Assembly (NCBI GenBank): GCA_949775045.1 | Contig: OX459102.1 | Location: 33,501-97,500 of the forward strand | Source of the DNA: Metridium senile | Taxonomy: Eukaryota > Cnidaria > Anthozoa > Actiniaria > Metridiidae | Direction of reading: 5' to 3' | DNA length: 64,000 nt | Notes under the pieces: model-generated | Seen by the model: only the letters and a program-made list of their open reading frames with translations | Databases searched by the model: none | What the model was told of the DNA's origin: nothing | Part shown: positions 1-57,047 of the stretch, in pieces | Numbering within the stretch: the first letter of the stretch is position 1 | Layout: each line of letters opens with the position of its first letter | Translations under genes and position numbers: made by a program

Positions 1-117
1 AATTGTTTGTTATTTTGAAAATGTGTAATAATAATACTTGTATATAATGAATTATTTGTAATTAGACTTGTAAAGCGTTATGGGCTACTAGAGGATCTAA
101 CGCTATATAAATAAAGC

Positions 118-164
<47 letters not shown>
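1..164 (+). mobile_element. 3' tail of a non-LTR element ending in (ATT)n
   Basis: Sequence to about 116 ends AATAAAGCTT and runs into ATT repeats (118-164). This looks like the 3' UTR and microsatellite tail of a LINE entering from the left. No coding part is in the window. Confidence 0.4.
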
Positions 165-968
165 GTATCGTTTATTTAAACTTTTCTTGGTTTACATGTA
201 ATGAGTATTGCGGAAATTTTCTAGGCAATATTCAGTTTTGGTGCCGATTACAACAGTGTTAACTTATGAACGGGTATATAAGGCCTTCACGATTTCACAA
301 TTTTGCGAAATTATCCATTTCTGGCACTTTTTGGCTAGTTGGTTTACTTTTTCGAGTCCTATTTTACTTAGCTCAGTTACCAGTTGTTTTTGGTAGCCTG
401 CTAGGAAGTCTAGGACGACGTTTACTTGCACTACGTTATAGTTAGGATAGAGTCTCTTTAATCCTGTTCTTAAGTCTATATACTTTTCTGTTTTCTGAAG
501 ATCTCTTTCAGTTATGCGACCGATGTTGCATACGGTTCCTTCGATGATCAGCCACGTCTTGGTCTTCTTGTCCATTATTGTAATGTCTGGTTTGTTTGCG
601 CCATTTTTTGGGGCAATGTCTAGATGTATTGGGATGTTCCACAGTATTTTGGCTTCGTCATTTTCTATGCAGCTTTTTGGGAGTGATTGTTTGTGCCACG
701 GTGTATTGTCGTCTTGTTCTGTAAACCCAAAATGTGATAGGATTTGATGGTACACAGGGCGAAGCATACGGTCATGCCTTGCCGTGTATAAAGATTGAGC
801 GATACCTGAGCAGTTTGAGAATAGGTGTGGAATTGTTTCTTCTTTTTGATGGCATAGTCTGCAGATTAAATCGCCTTCTCTATTGTTTAGTTTCTTTCGT
901 TGGTAAGTCTTTGTTGTTATTAGTTGTTGAAAGATACTGGTATATACACTGTAGACAACATCAGGGAT
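164..968 (-). mobile_element. RLE-type non-LTR retrotransposon fragment (C-terminal part)
   Basis: The minus strand has an open frame from the repeat at 968 down to the stop at 264. It carries a CCHC finger (CRLCHQKEETIPHLFSNC) and then a restriction-like endonuclease region, with KPDITIMDKKTKTWLIIEGT as the PD...E core and a following KTEKY. These are the C-terminal modules of R2/R4/NeSL-type elements. It is 5'-truncated, and (ATT)n tracts flank it on both sides. Confidence 0.7.
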
Positions 969-969
969 G

Positions 970-1064
<95 letters not shown>
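969..1064. repeat. (ATT)n microsatellite
   Basis: About 32 uninterrupted ATT units adjoining the truncated RLE element. Confidence 0.95.
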
Positions 1065-1628
1065 CCAAAACTGAAATTGATCAGCACATCGAGTAATATC
1101 ATTGTGCCGAGTTTGGTACTTTTGCCTAGAGGTGAACAATTATTGCACCAAATTGCTGGACTACAACGTGATTCAATTGTCTTTCATAGTGGTTTTCGGG
1201 GGAGGACTTAGGGGTAAATTGATCGTGTATGCTGATCGGTAATCTTCCAAAAGCACACCTAAAAATATCTGAAATCCTTTTAAGGTTCAGACGATTTTCA
1301 ACCCCTAAGGGAAACCACATCAAAACAGAAAAAGCTATGTATAATACAATAATCTATTTGCTTTAACCTGTTCGAAACCCTAAAATATACCAAGATCAGG
1401 AAATGTCCAAATTCTTCATTTCAATATTCACGTTTTGCAAACCTTTTAACAATTTCTCATTTGAATTTTTGTTTGCATTTGTTTGTAGTGTTGTTATTCA
1501 TAAATTGCATATCTTTGCATATAGACCATCAATCATTGCGGCCTTTCATTGATCTTTATGTATTACATCATATAGAAATTCAAAGAGCAAAAGGAAAAAT
1601 AGCAAAATAAAACGTGTTATTTTTTCAG

Positions 1629-47343
<45,715 letters not shown>

Positions 47344-47524
47344 GAAAAAAGTTCTTACGAAAAAAAAAAATGCACTACCCATTACTTGCCTCAAAAAGAT
47401 TTTTTTGAAAGCAACCACTTGATACAAACATAAGCTATTGGATTTTTGTTCTAATATCTCAAACGGCATTAACTATTGCATGCGCATACGCTAACTACAA
47501 TATTGTAATGTTCAAAAAAATACA

Positions 47525-47530
47525 AATAAA
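47525..47530 (+). promoter_or_regulatory. Candidate poly(A) signal of the receptor gene
   Basis: AATAAA lies 182 nt after the stop codon, followed by GT/T-rich sequence. It is the first canonical hexamer downstream, giving a 3' UTR of about 200 nt. Confidence 0.5.
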
Positions 47531-47759
47531 GGCCATTGCATTATGTGGATTCTAAACGTTCCAACCTTTTAAAGTGGCCTCATTTGTAATTGCATGAAAT
47601 TTGAAACATTGCTTTGAAATATTAAACCAACCAACATAAATGATAAACCTGTTGTATTTATTTTCATTATACATTAATATATTATTGTACAATTATAAAT
47701 GAGATTCATATATAGATATATTTATCAAGATATGCATAAAAAAATATTAACAAATAGAT

Positions 47760-47835
47760 GGTAACGTGGTATTTCACATGTGAAATAACATGTTATCTTC
47801 ACAATGTGAAGATATCACTTTTTCGACGGGAGATC
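47760..47835. repeat. Two short palindromes
   Basis: TATTTCACATGTGAAATA and TATCTTCACAATGTGAAGATA lie side by side, downstream of the receptor gene. They could form hairpins in RNA, but their purpose is unknown. Confidence 0.6.
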
Positions 47836-48293
47836 ACCTGATATTTCACTGAATTTCATATAATAAATATATTTAATAAACAATTATTAATGAGAATCAT
47901 ATATTTCTCTGAACAAAACGATGATATTTTCGCATAGTATCATCACCATTCCGGTTACACAGCCTTACTTTTCTTTTTCATTGCTAGTTATGTGATACAC
48001 AGAACATGAAAGATGTATTCAACACACCAAGATTATCCGTATCTCCGCGCGCCCATGTTATATCGGCTATATATTTTTCGACACACACGAAAGCGCGCAA
48101 AACTATCTATCCAGGAAATAACATCAGAATTAGCATGTGTTTATCTAGCGGATTTATGCAATCAAGGTTAATTGAAATACAAGGAAATGTATTTGAGGAC
48201 GACGCTTTTTTGCAAATTTCATCGTCACAGACACGTTTTTAAATTTGCCCATGCAACATACCTTTTTTCTTTGTTTGTTTTTCTTTTTGATGA

Positions 48294-48488
48294 CAGTACA
48301 ATGGAACCCCGTTAATCCGGCCACCAAAGGGACAGCCAAAAGTGGTCGTATTAAAGGGGTGGCCGTATTAAGTGCGTAAATTCTATAGAAAATGTATGGG
48401 CATTCATTTCGTTGGGACCTAAAAAACTGGCCGCAATAACGGGGTAGCCGTATTATGCGGGTGACCGTAAGGCGGGTTCTCACTGTAG
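48294..48488. mobile_element. MITE, pogo/Tigger-like ends
   Basis: TACAATGGAACCCCGTTAAT and the inverted TACAGTGAGAACCC end, with TA at both borders and internal 'GGCCGTATTA' repeats, fit a TA-targeting pogo/mariner-type MITE. Confidence 0.6.
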
Positions 48489-48489
48489 T

Positions 48490-48766
48490 TCTTTATCAAT
48501 CCAAGGATGACCATGTGAGTTGCGTAGTACAGCCCTTGGTATGTTATCATTAGTGGCAGAGAGAAAAAGATCACGACAGTCATTGAAGCGTCAATATTGT
48601 CATTCAAGAATGCCATGTCCCATGGTGTGTGAGATAGTGTTGCATTGAGACCCTTCCAGTCTGCTTTCTTGGCGAACCTAGTGACTTTGGCGTCGCGGTA
48701 CACTAGCAGTTTGCCTTTGAGATTGATTCGGGACGTGAAATAAGATGCTGATCTCATCACAGGCAA
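48490..48766 (-). mobile_element. LINE fragment (between endonuclease and RT)
   Basis: The minus strand reads WKGLNATLSHTPWDMAFLND and NIDASMTVVIFFSLPLM, matching the linker block of CR1-like elements ('PWD....dDID.s...w'). It is decayed and too short to classify. Confidence 0.5.
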
Positions 48767-48769
48767 CCC

Positions 48770-49637
48770 AACTATTCTATATGAGGATTTTATTTAATGA
48801 CAATAAAGTTATTTTTTTTTACCGCGTGCCAAGCGTCATTATTGGAAATATAAAATTAAATTATCATTGAGCGCTCGGGCGGGGTTCCTGTGGTGTATTT
48901 GTTTGAATTGGGTGGGTTTTCGTCAAAGTCGTGCGTAGCCTGCTTATCGGCTCTTGGGGATTGGGGAGGAGGGATTTTTGGGGAAAGGATTGGGGAAGAC
49001 TGAATATATAAATTTGAAGTTTCGTGTACATAACCTTTGTTATATTTTAAAGCTACCATGAGTCTATACTTTTGTATTTCTGTTTATATTTTGAGAAAAA
49101 AGCGATGAAAGTCGTCCAATCTATCGTTTTTTATAGAGTCCGTGCGAAAATTAAGCCTGGGAACGAGCCAGGTTGGTGCTGGATCATTTTACTTGTTTTT
49201 TTCGCGCTTGCGTAGTCGTTTGACCGCTGTGTTGTGTATATGCAATCTGCGGACTAGTTCAAAACCTTTGAAACGTAATCGTGTGAAAATTACAACTAAG
49301 CAAAACAAGCAGGACTTGGATTGAAGAAATTGATATGAAATGCTTATTTAAAGTTACTCGAACAAACTCTCATCAGTCGACTTTGACAGAGAGAGATATA
49401 GAGTGCAAATAATATATTACAAACAATATATATGTGAAATACAAAACTAAAAAGTACAAAATAGTACAACAGTAAACAATAGAAAACAATAGAATTAGCA
49501 AAAGCTGGACTATATAGTACTCACTAATGTTTCAGATTTGTTTAGTTATTTCGCCAAATGGAAGTGTTTTTACTTTTTGCGCAACACCGCATTGCAGATA
49601 TTCTCGGGCTCAATGATAACAAGTTTTGTTGTAAGTA
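48770..49637. other. No gene seen
   Basis: Contains a G-rich MITE-like piece near 48945-49000 (CGGCTCTTGGGGATTGGGGA), related to the segment at 35628-35650. The rest is AT-rich 3' flank of the minus-strand gene. Confidence 0.45.
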
Positions 49638-50867
49638 CTACTCTTTCTTACCGCCTCCCCGACAGGCAAAAATTGTTAAGTAATTATCACAATTTTCTAC
49701 AATGTCTCGCATCTGAAAACTAATTTCATCAGTAGTATCAGTAGCATCAACATCAAGCAACAGTCGCTGCAGACTGCGCGTAATCGGCTTCTTTTTCTCG
49801 ATTTCTGTATTGATATCCCCCAATTGCGACATATCCTTTTGTAGCTTCTTCCATCTCGATAGCTTATTTTTGTGCTGTGCGAGGAATCCAAAGTAGATCA
49901 ATGAAAAGACCAGTACCCCTACGGTAAAGCCCCCTGCCACGCCCATACCCATATGGCCGTAATCTTTAAGACCGTATATTTGCGACGCGACTATTCCTCC
50001 TGTTAATGTAAATAGTATCACTCCTATTACCAGGACGTTTCGGCCATGGGTTCGAATTCTACCAACTCTTTCCTCCACCATAGAGATTTTAACTTTGACT
50101 TTGTTGGAATCAATGGCTAAAATGGCGAAGTTTTTATAGAATCTAAAAAAAAACATGTAATTAATAACGACAATGATGATGATGTTGGTGAGGATGTTCA
50201 TGTTCATGATATATGGTGGTGATCGCGGATGTATTTGTTAATGGTGATGATGATGATGATTATGATGATGGCAAATAATGATATCGATAATGATGATAAT
50301 GATGATGATATTGACGGACAAATCGAGACGATTTGATAAATCTGTTACTGTGAAAATGACAATATAAATCAACCACGTCAGTAGGCTATTGACACGATGA
50401 CGTCATTCTACTAGAATGCATTGCGAATTATATTTCTTATTCAGAGTTTCATTCGCTCTTGAGAATACTAGACGAATTGACATCAGTTATTTAACGAAGA
50501 AAAGAAAGTAGGCAAAGCATTCTGCTACTGGTAGTGTAAGAAGGTATAATGCAAATGGCATTTTAAGGATCGGCTGTACTTACTTGTCACTAAGCACCTT
50601 CATCTTCTCACCGTCCTTCCTTGCCATAGCAACGACTTCATCTTTATTTGGGATTTCATCTTCGCTGTCCTTACCAACTAACTGACTTAAATATTTCTTG
50701 ATCTCGACAATCAACGCTCGTGTTTTTTCCTCAGTTTCTTTAAACTCAAGTAATGCTAAAAGGTCTTTCCTTACATCTTTGTAATTCAAATTATCTTCAT
50801 CATTTAGAGCCTTTATTATCTGATATCCGTTTAAGCACGACTTGAACATGTTGAAGCATCCCGCCAT
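49638..50867 (-). CDS. Two-exon gene, 262-aa protein with two membrane helices, family unknown
   Basis: Exon 1 is 50867-50584 and exon 2 is 50142-49638 (stop TAG). The donor is GACAA|GTAAGTA and the acceptor is a T-run ending TTTTTTTTAG; phase 2 fits. The ATG at 50867 has context CAAGATGG. The first exon (MAGCFNMFKSCLNGYQIIKA...) is charged and helical, ending DGEKMKVLSDK. Exon 2 has two hydrophobic helices, VLVIGVILFTLTGGIVASQI and MGVAGGFTVGVLVFSLIYFG, about 20 residues apart, then a charged tail with a possible coiled coil (HKNKLSRWKKLQKDMSQLGD). N-terminal Cys4 and Cys11 could be acylated (inference). A second donor-like GGTAAGAA near the stop could give another C-terminus. It is convergent with the receptor gene. 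I do not recognise the family. Confidence 0.7.
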
Positions 50868-51036
50868 CTTGCTAGTGGTAAGGTTGAGTGCCGACGAAAA
50901 AAGGTACTTTGAGTTTCTTCAAAAATAACGAATCAGCTTTTACTTGACTATCGTCCGTTTTCTGCAAAGCTAAAAAGAAGATTGCAATATTATTTCATTT
51001 TAATTATTATCTTATAATATTTTCAGTATAAAATGT

Positions 51037-51490
51037 CACAGCATGAAAAATTACATTTAAGCGAGCTTAAAGGTAGCTTAAAGCTATCTTAAAGTATTGC
51101 TTTAAACTCCTTTACGTGAACTTTAAGTTTCATAAAGTTCAACTTTAAGTCAGCTTTAAGCTGCGATTTAAAGCTGCTTAAAGAGACACGCCCTTTAAGC
51201 TGACTTAAAGTTGTTGCTTAAAGTTGCTTAAAGGGTACTTTAAACTGATGTAAATGTCACTTAAAGTTCCTTAAATCATAGGTTTGAGCATTTCTAGGGG
51301 AGCTTAAATTGCACTTAAAGTTCCTTAAATCATTGGTTTGAGTATTTTAAGGGGAGCTTAAATCGCACTTAAAGTTCCTTAAATCATTGGTTTGAGCTTT
51401 TTTAGATGAGCTTAAATCGCACTTAAAGTTCCTTAAATCATTGGTTTGAGCATTTTTAGGGGAGCTTAAATCTTACTTAAAATTCCTTAA
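51037..51490. repeat. TTAAAG-rich foldback and 54-bp minisatellite
   Basis: 51037-51240 is dense in CTTAAAG/CTTTAAG words on both strands. Four units of about 54 bp follow (TTTGAGCATTTTTAGGGGAG, CTTAAATCGCACTTAAAGTT, CCTTAAATCATTGG) to about 51490. A relative of the first part is at 61955-62370. Confidence 0.75.
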
Positions 51491-51499
51491 ATGGATTAT

Positions 51500-52260
51500 T
51501 AATAGTTCAGGCAAAATGTATTTTTAATCTTTTGCTTTCATGATTCATCCTAAGTAATATGCAATAACCACCCTGATCTAATATCTCATACAAAACTCTT
51601 CAGAAGACATCAAGATTCAAAATACAATTTATTTAATATATTATAACTTTAACTTACAAATGTTGGCATATTCACCATACAATATAAATATATTATAATT
51701 TCAAATAATGCAGCTCTTTTGAACATCCAAGCCATTATTTTATGAAGTTCAATAAATAGTAATTTTACATTTGCCTTTGAAAGAAACATGACTTTTTAGT
51801 TTGTATTGGTTGATCAAAATTAAAAGAAAATATCATGTTCAGAGCCAACTACTAAAACACTGAACATTCTTTCATGGGCAAGTGAAAACCACTAATGCAA
51901 TAGGCCATGATGGCATCATGTAACTACAACTATCAGAATGTTTTACAACTTTCAATTATTATCCAAACTTTTAATTCCCATGTGAAATATTATTTCACAG
52001 TAGAAAGTGGACAAAGCATTCAATTCTGATCTTGACAGTATATGATGACATAATGCAAATTCTCTATCACTCTCTATATAAATATTGAAATAATTATTTG
52101 GTCAAACCTGATGGTCCTTAAGCCAATAATCTTGCACACTGATTATCTTTGTACTTTGCACTATATGATTTTTGACAGACCTCAAATTTGACTAAATAAA
52201 CTTTTTATATTTATTTATGTTTTAAATCTATGACATAGATAATGATACATTGTATATAGA
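51500..52260. other. No feature recognised
   Basis: AT-rich non-coding sequence with no repeats or exon-like segments that I can support. Confidence 0.5.
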
Positions 52261-52264
52261 CTGG

Positions 52265-52740
52265 CAATAAATAATATTAAGAGGTTATTAACCGAGCGCG
52301 AGGTCTGTATAGAAAATATCAGACCGAGGTCTTGACAGTACGGAATGAGCGGAGCGAGGTCAGTACAAAAAAGACCGAGGTCTGATATTTTTCCGGACAG
52401 ACCGAACAAGCGAGGTTAATAAATCGTTTATTATATGGCTTTTTTTCTTAGCAATGTACGAAATTGCAAATATTTTATCGTCGAAGTCTCATTATTAATG
52501 AATAAGAATACATTAAACACACACTAAACTGGCTAAAAAACACTTTGCAGGTATGAAAAGACAAAAATTTAACAAAATATTTATTGCAATACTTTACAAG
52601 TTGTTTTTTAATTTCCCGGTCTGAAAAAAAAAATGAAAATTGGACCATTGTCATGGTAACGGTCTGATATGGGAAAATATCAGACTGGAAATCAGCCAAT
52701 CAGAGCGCGCGTACTATCGTAGCCATATAATAATAAGAGG
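52265..52740. mobile_element. MITE with 'GAGGTCTGATAT' internal words
   Basis: The ends carry AATAATA(T)TAAGAGGTTATTAA at both sides. Inside, ACCGAGGTCTTGACAGTACG and related words repeat in both orientations, with a right part CAGCCAATCAGAGCGCGCGT. Related sequence flanks the next palindrome at 55687-55740. Confidence 0.55.
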
Positions 52741-52747
52741 TTATTAA

Positions 52748-55682
52748 GGTGACTCATCAGTTATTATCAGCTCACTCGGCTATGACAATTTTGTACTCGT
52801 AACATTTTCTGCTTTTAAGCTATTGCCATAAAAATTACACATCTTCTACAAAAACTATTCAAGAATAATGTGAAATAATTTGATTGCACTAGAAGTAAAT
52901 AATTTTTGCGATATTTTAGTTAACGCAAGTGCGCTAGTTTGACTAAAATTCGATTATTCTGAAAATCTGTCCGTTTTATTTTTATGATTTTTTTTTAATC
53001 GTTTTAGAAGAATACAATAAACAACCAGACAAAGTTTCAACAAAATTCACGGAGCCAGAGCACAGCTATATGAAGGTTACTTAAATTCAATTCTAAAATC
53101 ATCTTGAAATGAAATGTTGTTAAGTCAATACTCTTTAAATAAATAAGTTTTCAAGACAACTTTTAAGTATGAGTGTTGTGAGATTCTAACATATCGATAT
53201 GCCATGCCGAATGCCAATCGCTTAGGCCAATGTAGAATATTTTTAAGTTATGTTAGGATAATAAAATGCTCAAATACCTGCTCAAGTATAATCAGACGCG
53301 TGTTTCCATCTTTTTCCAAAACTACTCAATAGTTATCATTCACAATTCGTCTGCATGGCTTCCATGGTTCTGTAATTGATTACCTATCTATCCAGATTGA
53401 GGCAATACAGAGGCGCGCAATGAGAACGATTTACCCAGAGCTCAACTACTCAGAGGCACTTCAGGCAGCTGAATTAACAACCCTGTCTGCCAGGCGTGAT
53501 ATATTGTCCAACGACTTATTCGAGATGATAGCCAATGATTCAGACCACACGCTGGCTTCACTTCTCCCGCCGAAGGCCTCCAACAACAGAAAACTACGGA
53601 GGATGAGACAATTTGACATTCCCCATTGTAGAACGAATCGATTTAAAAATTCTTTTATACTCAGTCATTCAGTGGAACGTTTTAGTAGCCCATAATTTTC
53701 AAAATTTATTGTAAATAGTATATTCAATACTAGATACAATATAGATGCAATATATTTATCGAATTTTTATAAATTATATTTATTATAGTTAGTGTATATA
53801 TATATATATATGATATTGTATTTTACCACGTAATTCAGCTTTTGGCTGCTAGGTGTAGTTATTTAAATAAACGATCTATCTATCTATCTATCTAAACATT
53901 TTACATCGAACTCCGTAGTTGTAAACGGCTTTAAATAAGAGAAATTTCTTTGGGCATTGCATAGTGTTCAGTTTCAAGCTCAATCTAAGCTGGGATGGTG
54001 ATTGTGTTTACGAATGCAAAACTAGCATAGCTGTCGATTATCCCAAGAATTCACACCCTTGTTGGGGGCACATAAGTATAAACAAAAGAGGACAACAAGG
54101 GGAGGGGAGGGGTGGGGCGAAGGCGTTGTTATTGTTTTATTCCCAGGAGGAAGAAAAGTATGAAAAGATAACGAATATCTTTCGTAATTGTCATCATTTG
54201 GTCTTGGTATTTGATTGTGCTGTTATTATTAATTAATATACGGCTGAAGAAATCTGCAAAAACTTGGAGGAAGAAGGAGAAAAAAATTGCCTTAAAATAA
54301 GTTCGTATGATGCTGGCAAAATGAAGTTCGAGTAAATGAATTGACAATAGTGGAACAGTAAATTATACTGCGGAGGGTGTATTGATGAAGGGCTGGGACA
54401 TATAGAACCTGTTGTAATGAAAAAAGAAGAACAATAACAAAGGCAATTCACTTTATACTTTGGTATATCACACCTGGCTATTTTTATATCTTGTTTCAAA
54501 GAAATAGCAAATTATGAAACTACAAGAAATTCCATATTAATATTTACATGAATGCATTCTATTATAAATGTGCTTTGCAGGCTCTACGTTTACTGTGCTT
54601 GACAAACAAATAAACGCAAGGTAATGAAAAATTTAACTTGGGTTTGCGTCATTGAGTTGCTCACTTGCTCATTCTTGAACTGATTAAGCAGTTCTACATC
54701 TAAACATGATACTCCACTTATAGACAGAAAGGTCTCTACACACCCGAATTCAAGAACACAAGTATAGTAATGCTTGCAAAAAATATTCGTTATCTTTTCA
54801 TACTTTTCTTCCTCCTGGGAATAAAACAATAACAACGCCTTCGCCCCACCCCTCCCCTTGCTGTCTTCTTTTGTTTATACTTATGTGCCCCCAACAAGGG
54901 TGTGAATTCTTGGGATAATCGACACCTATGCTAGTTTTGCATTTGTAAACACAATCACCATCCCAGCTTAGATTGAGCTTGAAACTGAACACTATGCAAT
55001 GCCCAAAGAAATTTCTCTTATTTAAAGCCGTTTACAACTACGGAGTTCGATGTAAAATGTTTACAGAACCATGGAAGCCATGCAGACGAATTGTGAATGA
55101 TAACTATTGAGTAGTTTTGGAAAAAGATGGAAACACGCGTCTGATTATACTTGAGCAGGTATTTGAGCATTTTATTATCCTAACATAACTTAAAAATATT
55201 CTACATTGGCCTAAGCGATTGGCATTCAGCATGGCATATCGATATGTTAGAATCTCACAACACTCATACTTAAAAGTCGTCTTGAAAACTTATTTATTTA
55301 AAGAGTATTGACTTAACAACATTTCAAGATGATTTAAGAATTGAATTTAAGTAACCTTCATATAGCTGTGCTCTGGCTCCGTGAATTTTGTTGAAACTTT
55401 GTCTGGTTGTTTATTGTATTCTTCTAAAACGATTAAAAAAAATCATAAAAATAAAACGGACAGATTTTCAGAATAATCGAATTTTAGTCAAACTAGCGCA
55501 CTTGCGTTAACTAAAATATCGCAAAAATTATTTACTTCTAGTGCAATCAAATTATTTCACATTATTCTTGAATAGTTTTTGTAGAAGATGTGTAATTTTT
55601 ATGGCAATAGCTTAAAAGCAGAAAATGTTACGAGTACAAAATTGTCATAGCCGAGTGAGCCGATAATAACTGATGAGTCACC
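52748..55682. mobile_element. Long palindromic element with TTAA target duplication
   Basis: Ends are GGTGACTCATCAGTTATTAT, inverted at the right, with TTAA at 52744-52747 and 55683-55686. The left arm runs 52748-54180 (interrupted by the LINE at 53375-53894) and the right arm about 54785-55682, roughly 900 bp each. The spacer of about 600 bp has no recognised gene. Confidence 0.8.
53375..53894 (+). mobile_element. 5'-truncated LINE with (CTAT)n tail, inside the palindrome's left arm
   Basis: The coding piece 53420-53695 has the C-terminal LINE block (RAMRTIYPELNYSEALQAAE, LTTLSARRDILSNDLFEMI). A UTR follows with AAATAAACGAT and a CTAT tail. The right arm of the palindrome lacks it, so its borders are exact within a few bases. 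Confidence 0.85.
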
Positions 55683-56059
55683 TTAACTGAGTGTGAGGTC
55701 TGTAGGTGGAAATATCAAACAGAGTTATTGACAGTATGGGCCAAGCTCAAATATTTTATCATTGAATCTCTATGAATGAAAAGACATTAAATACACACTA
55801 AACTGAATGTGAGCAATTTTTAAGCCATATATTAAAATGGAGTGCGATGATGATGATAAAGTGTATTAAAAAATTCATGAATAATTAATGAGACATTTTC
55901 AAAAGAAATCATGACCATGACGAGTGTTGTAAATCTGATACAACACTAGTGTTGTATATCCTGATTTGCATAAGTTTTAACTTGTAATTTTACGGCAAAA
56001 TTTATTTTAATCTTGAAAATTTTGGTAAAATATGAAAGAGCTAACCTAGACATTTTTTA

Positions 56060-56172
56060 AGTAGTTTACAACATTCGCGTCCGTGTTGTATCGGCGATAC
56101 AATCGCGCGCCTTCGGCTTGCGATTGTATCTGCCGATACAACACGGCCGCTCATGTTGTAAACACTACATAA
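56060..56172. mobile_element. Hairpin MITE
   Basis: GTAGTTTACAACAT...CCGTGTTGTATCG pairs with CGATACAACACGG...ATGTTGTAAACACTAC around a GC-rich loop. Confidence 0.7.
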
Positions 56173-56174
56173 TA

Positions 56175-56960
56175 ATAATAGTAATATGCATTATAATGAC
56201 AATAATGATGATATGAGTGATGATGATGCAAGTAACAGTGTAAATAATATAATACTAGATAAATTATGAAAATAAGTGACATAGAAAATGATATATAAAT
56301 AATAGATAATATAATGATATGGGTAATGTGGAGGATAATGCTGGTGATAATAATAATGATGAATATAAATGATAAAGTGTAGTGATAATTCACTATCATA
56401 TCTAAATATTATCACTACCGGTACCGTACACCATGACATTCATTATCATTTATATTCATCATTATTATTACCAGCATTATCCTCCACATTAACCATTATC
56501 ATTATATTATCTTTCATTTAAATATCATTTTCTATGTCACTAATGTTCATTATTTATCTATTATTATATTTATTCATCTCCACTGTTACTTGCATCATCA
56601 TCACTCATATAATCAGTATTGTCATTATTAATCATTGTATTAATCTCTACTTACTTTCATCAGTGTTATTGTTATCACAACCGGTATTATCAACATTAGT
56701 ACTAGTATCATGATGGAGATGATAATAATGATACTAGTACTAATGTTGATAATACTGGTTGTGATAACAATGACACTGATAAAAGTAAGTGGACATTAAT
56801 ATAATGATTGATATATATAATGCAGGTGTAGGGTTATGATAATAAAAATGATAGTGATTGGGATGATGATGTTAGTATTAAATGAGAACAGTGTTAATGG
56901 TGATAATACCGGTTGTGATGACGGTTGACAATAAATGATAAAAGTAAGTGGAGATTAATA
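56175..56960. repeat. GAT/ATT-rich inverted repeats
   Basis: At least two nested palindromes: about 56187-56380 with 56430-56640, and about 56616-56712 with 56726-56815. They share words such as CAACATTAGTACTAGTATCA and its complement. Degenerate GATAAT repeats fill the region. Confidence 0.7.
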
Positions 56961-57047
56961 TAATGACAAATTGACAATTTTTTTGGAACAAATTGTTATT
57001 TCAAGTCACTGTCCGGATACCATACCGGTCACGACTGAGATACTTAA

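Noticed and set aside
51245..51490. CRISPR-like regular repeats
   Set aside because: They are 54-bp head-to-tail minisatellite units with no spacers.
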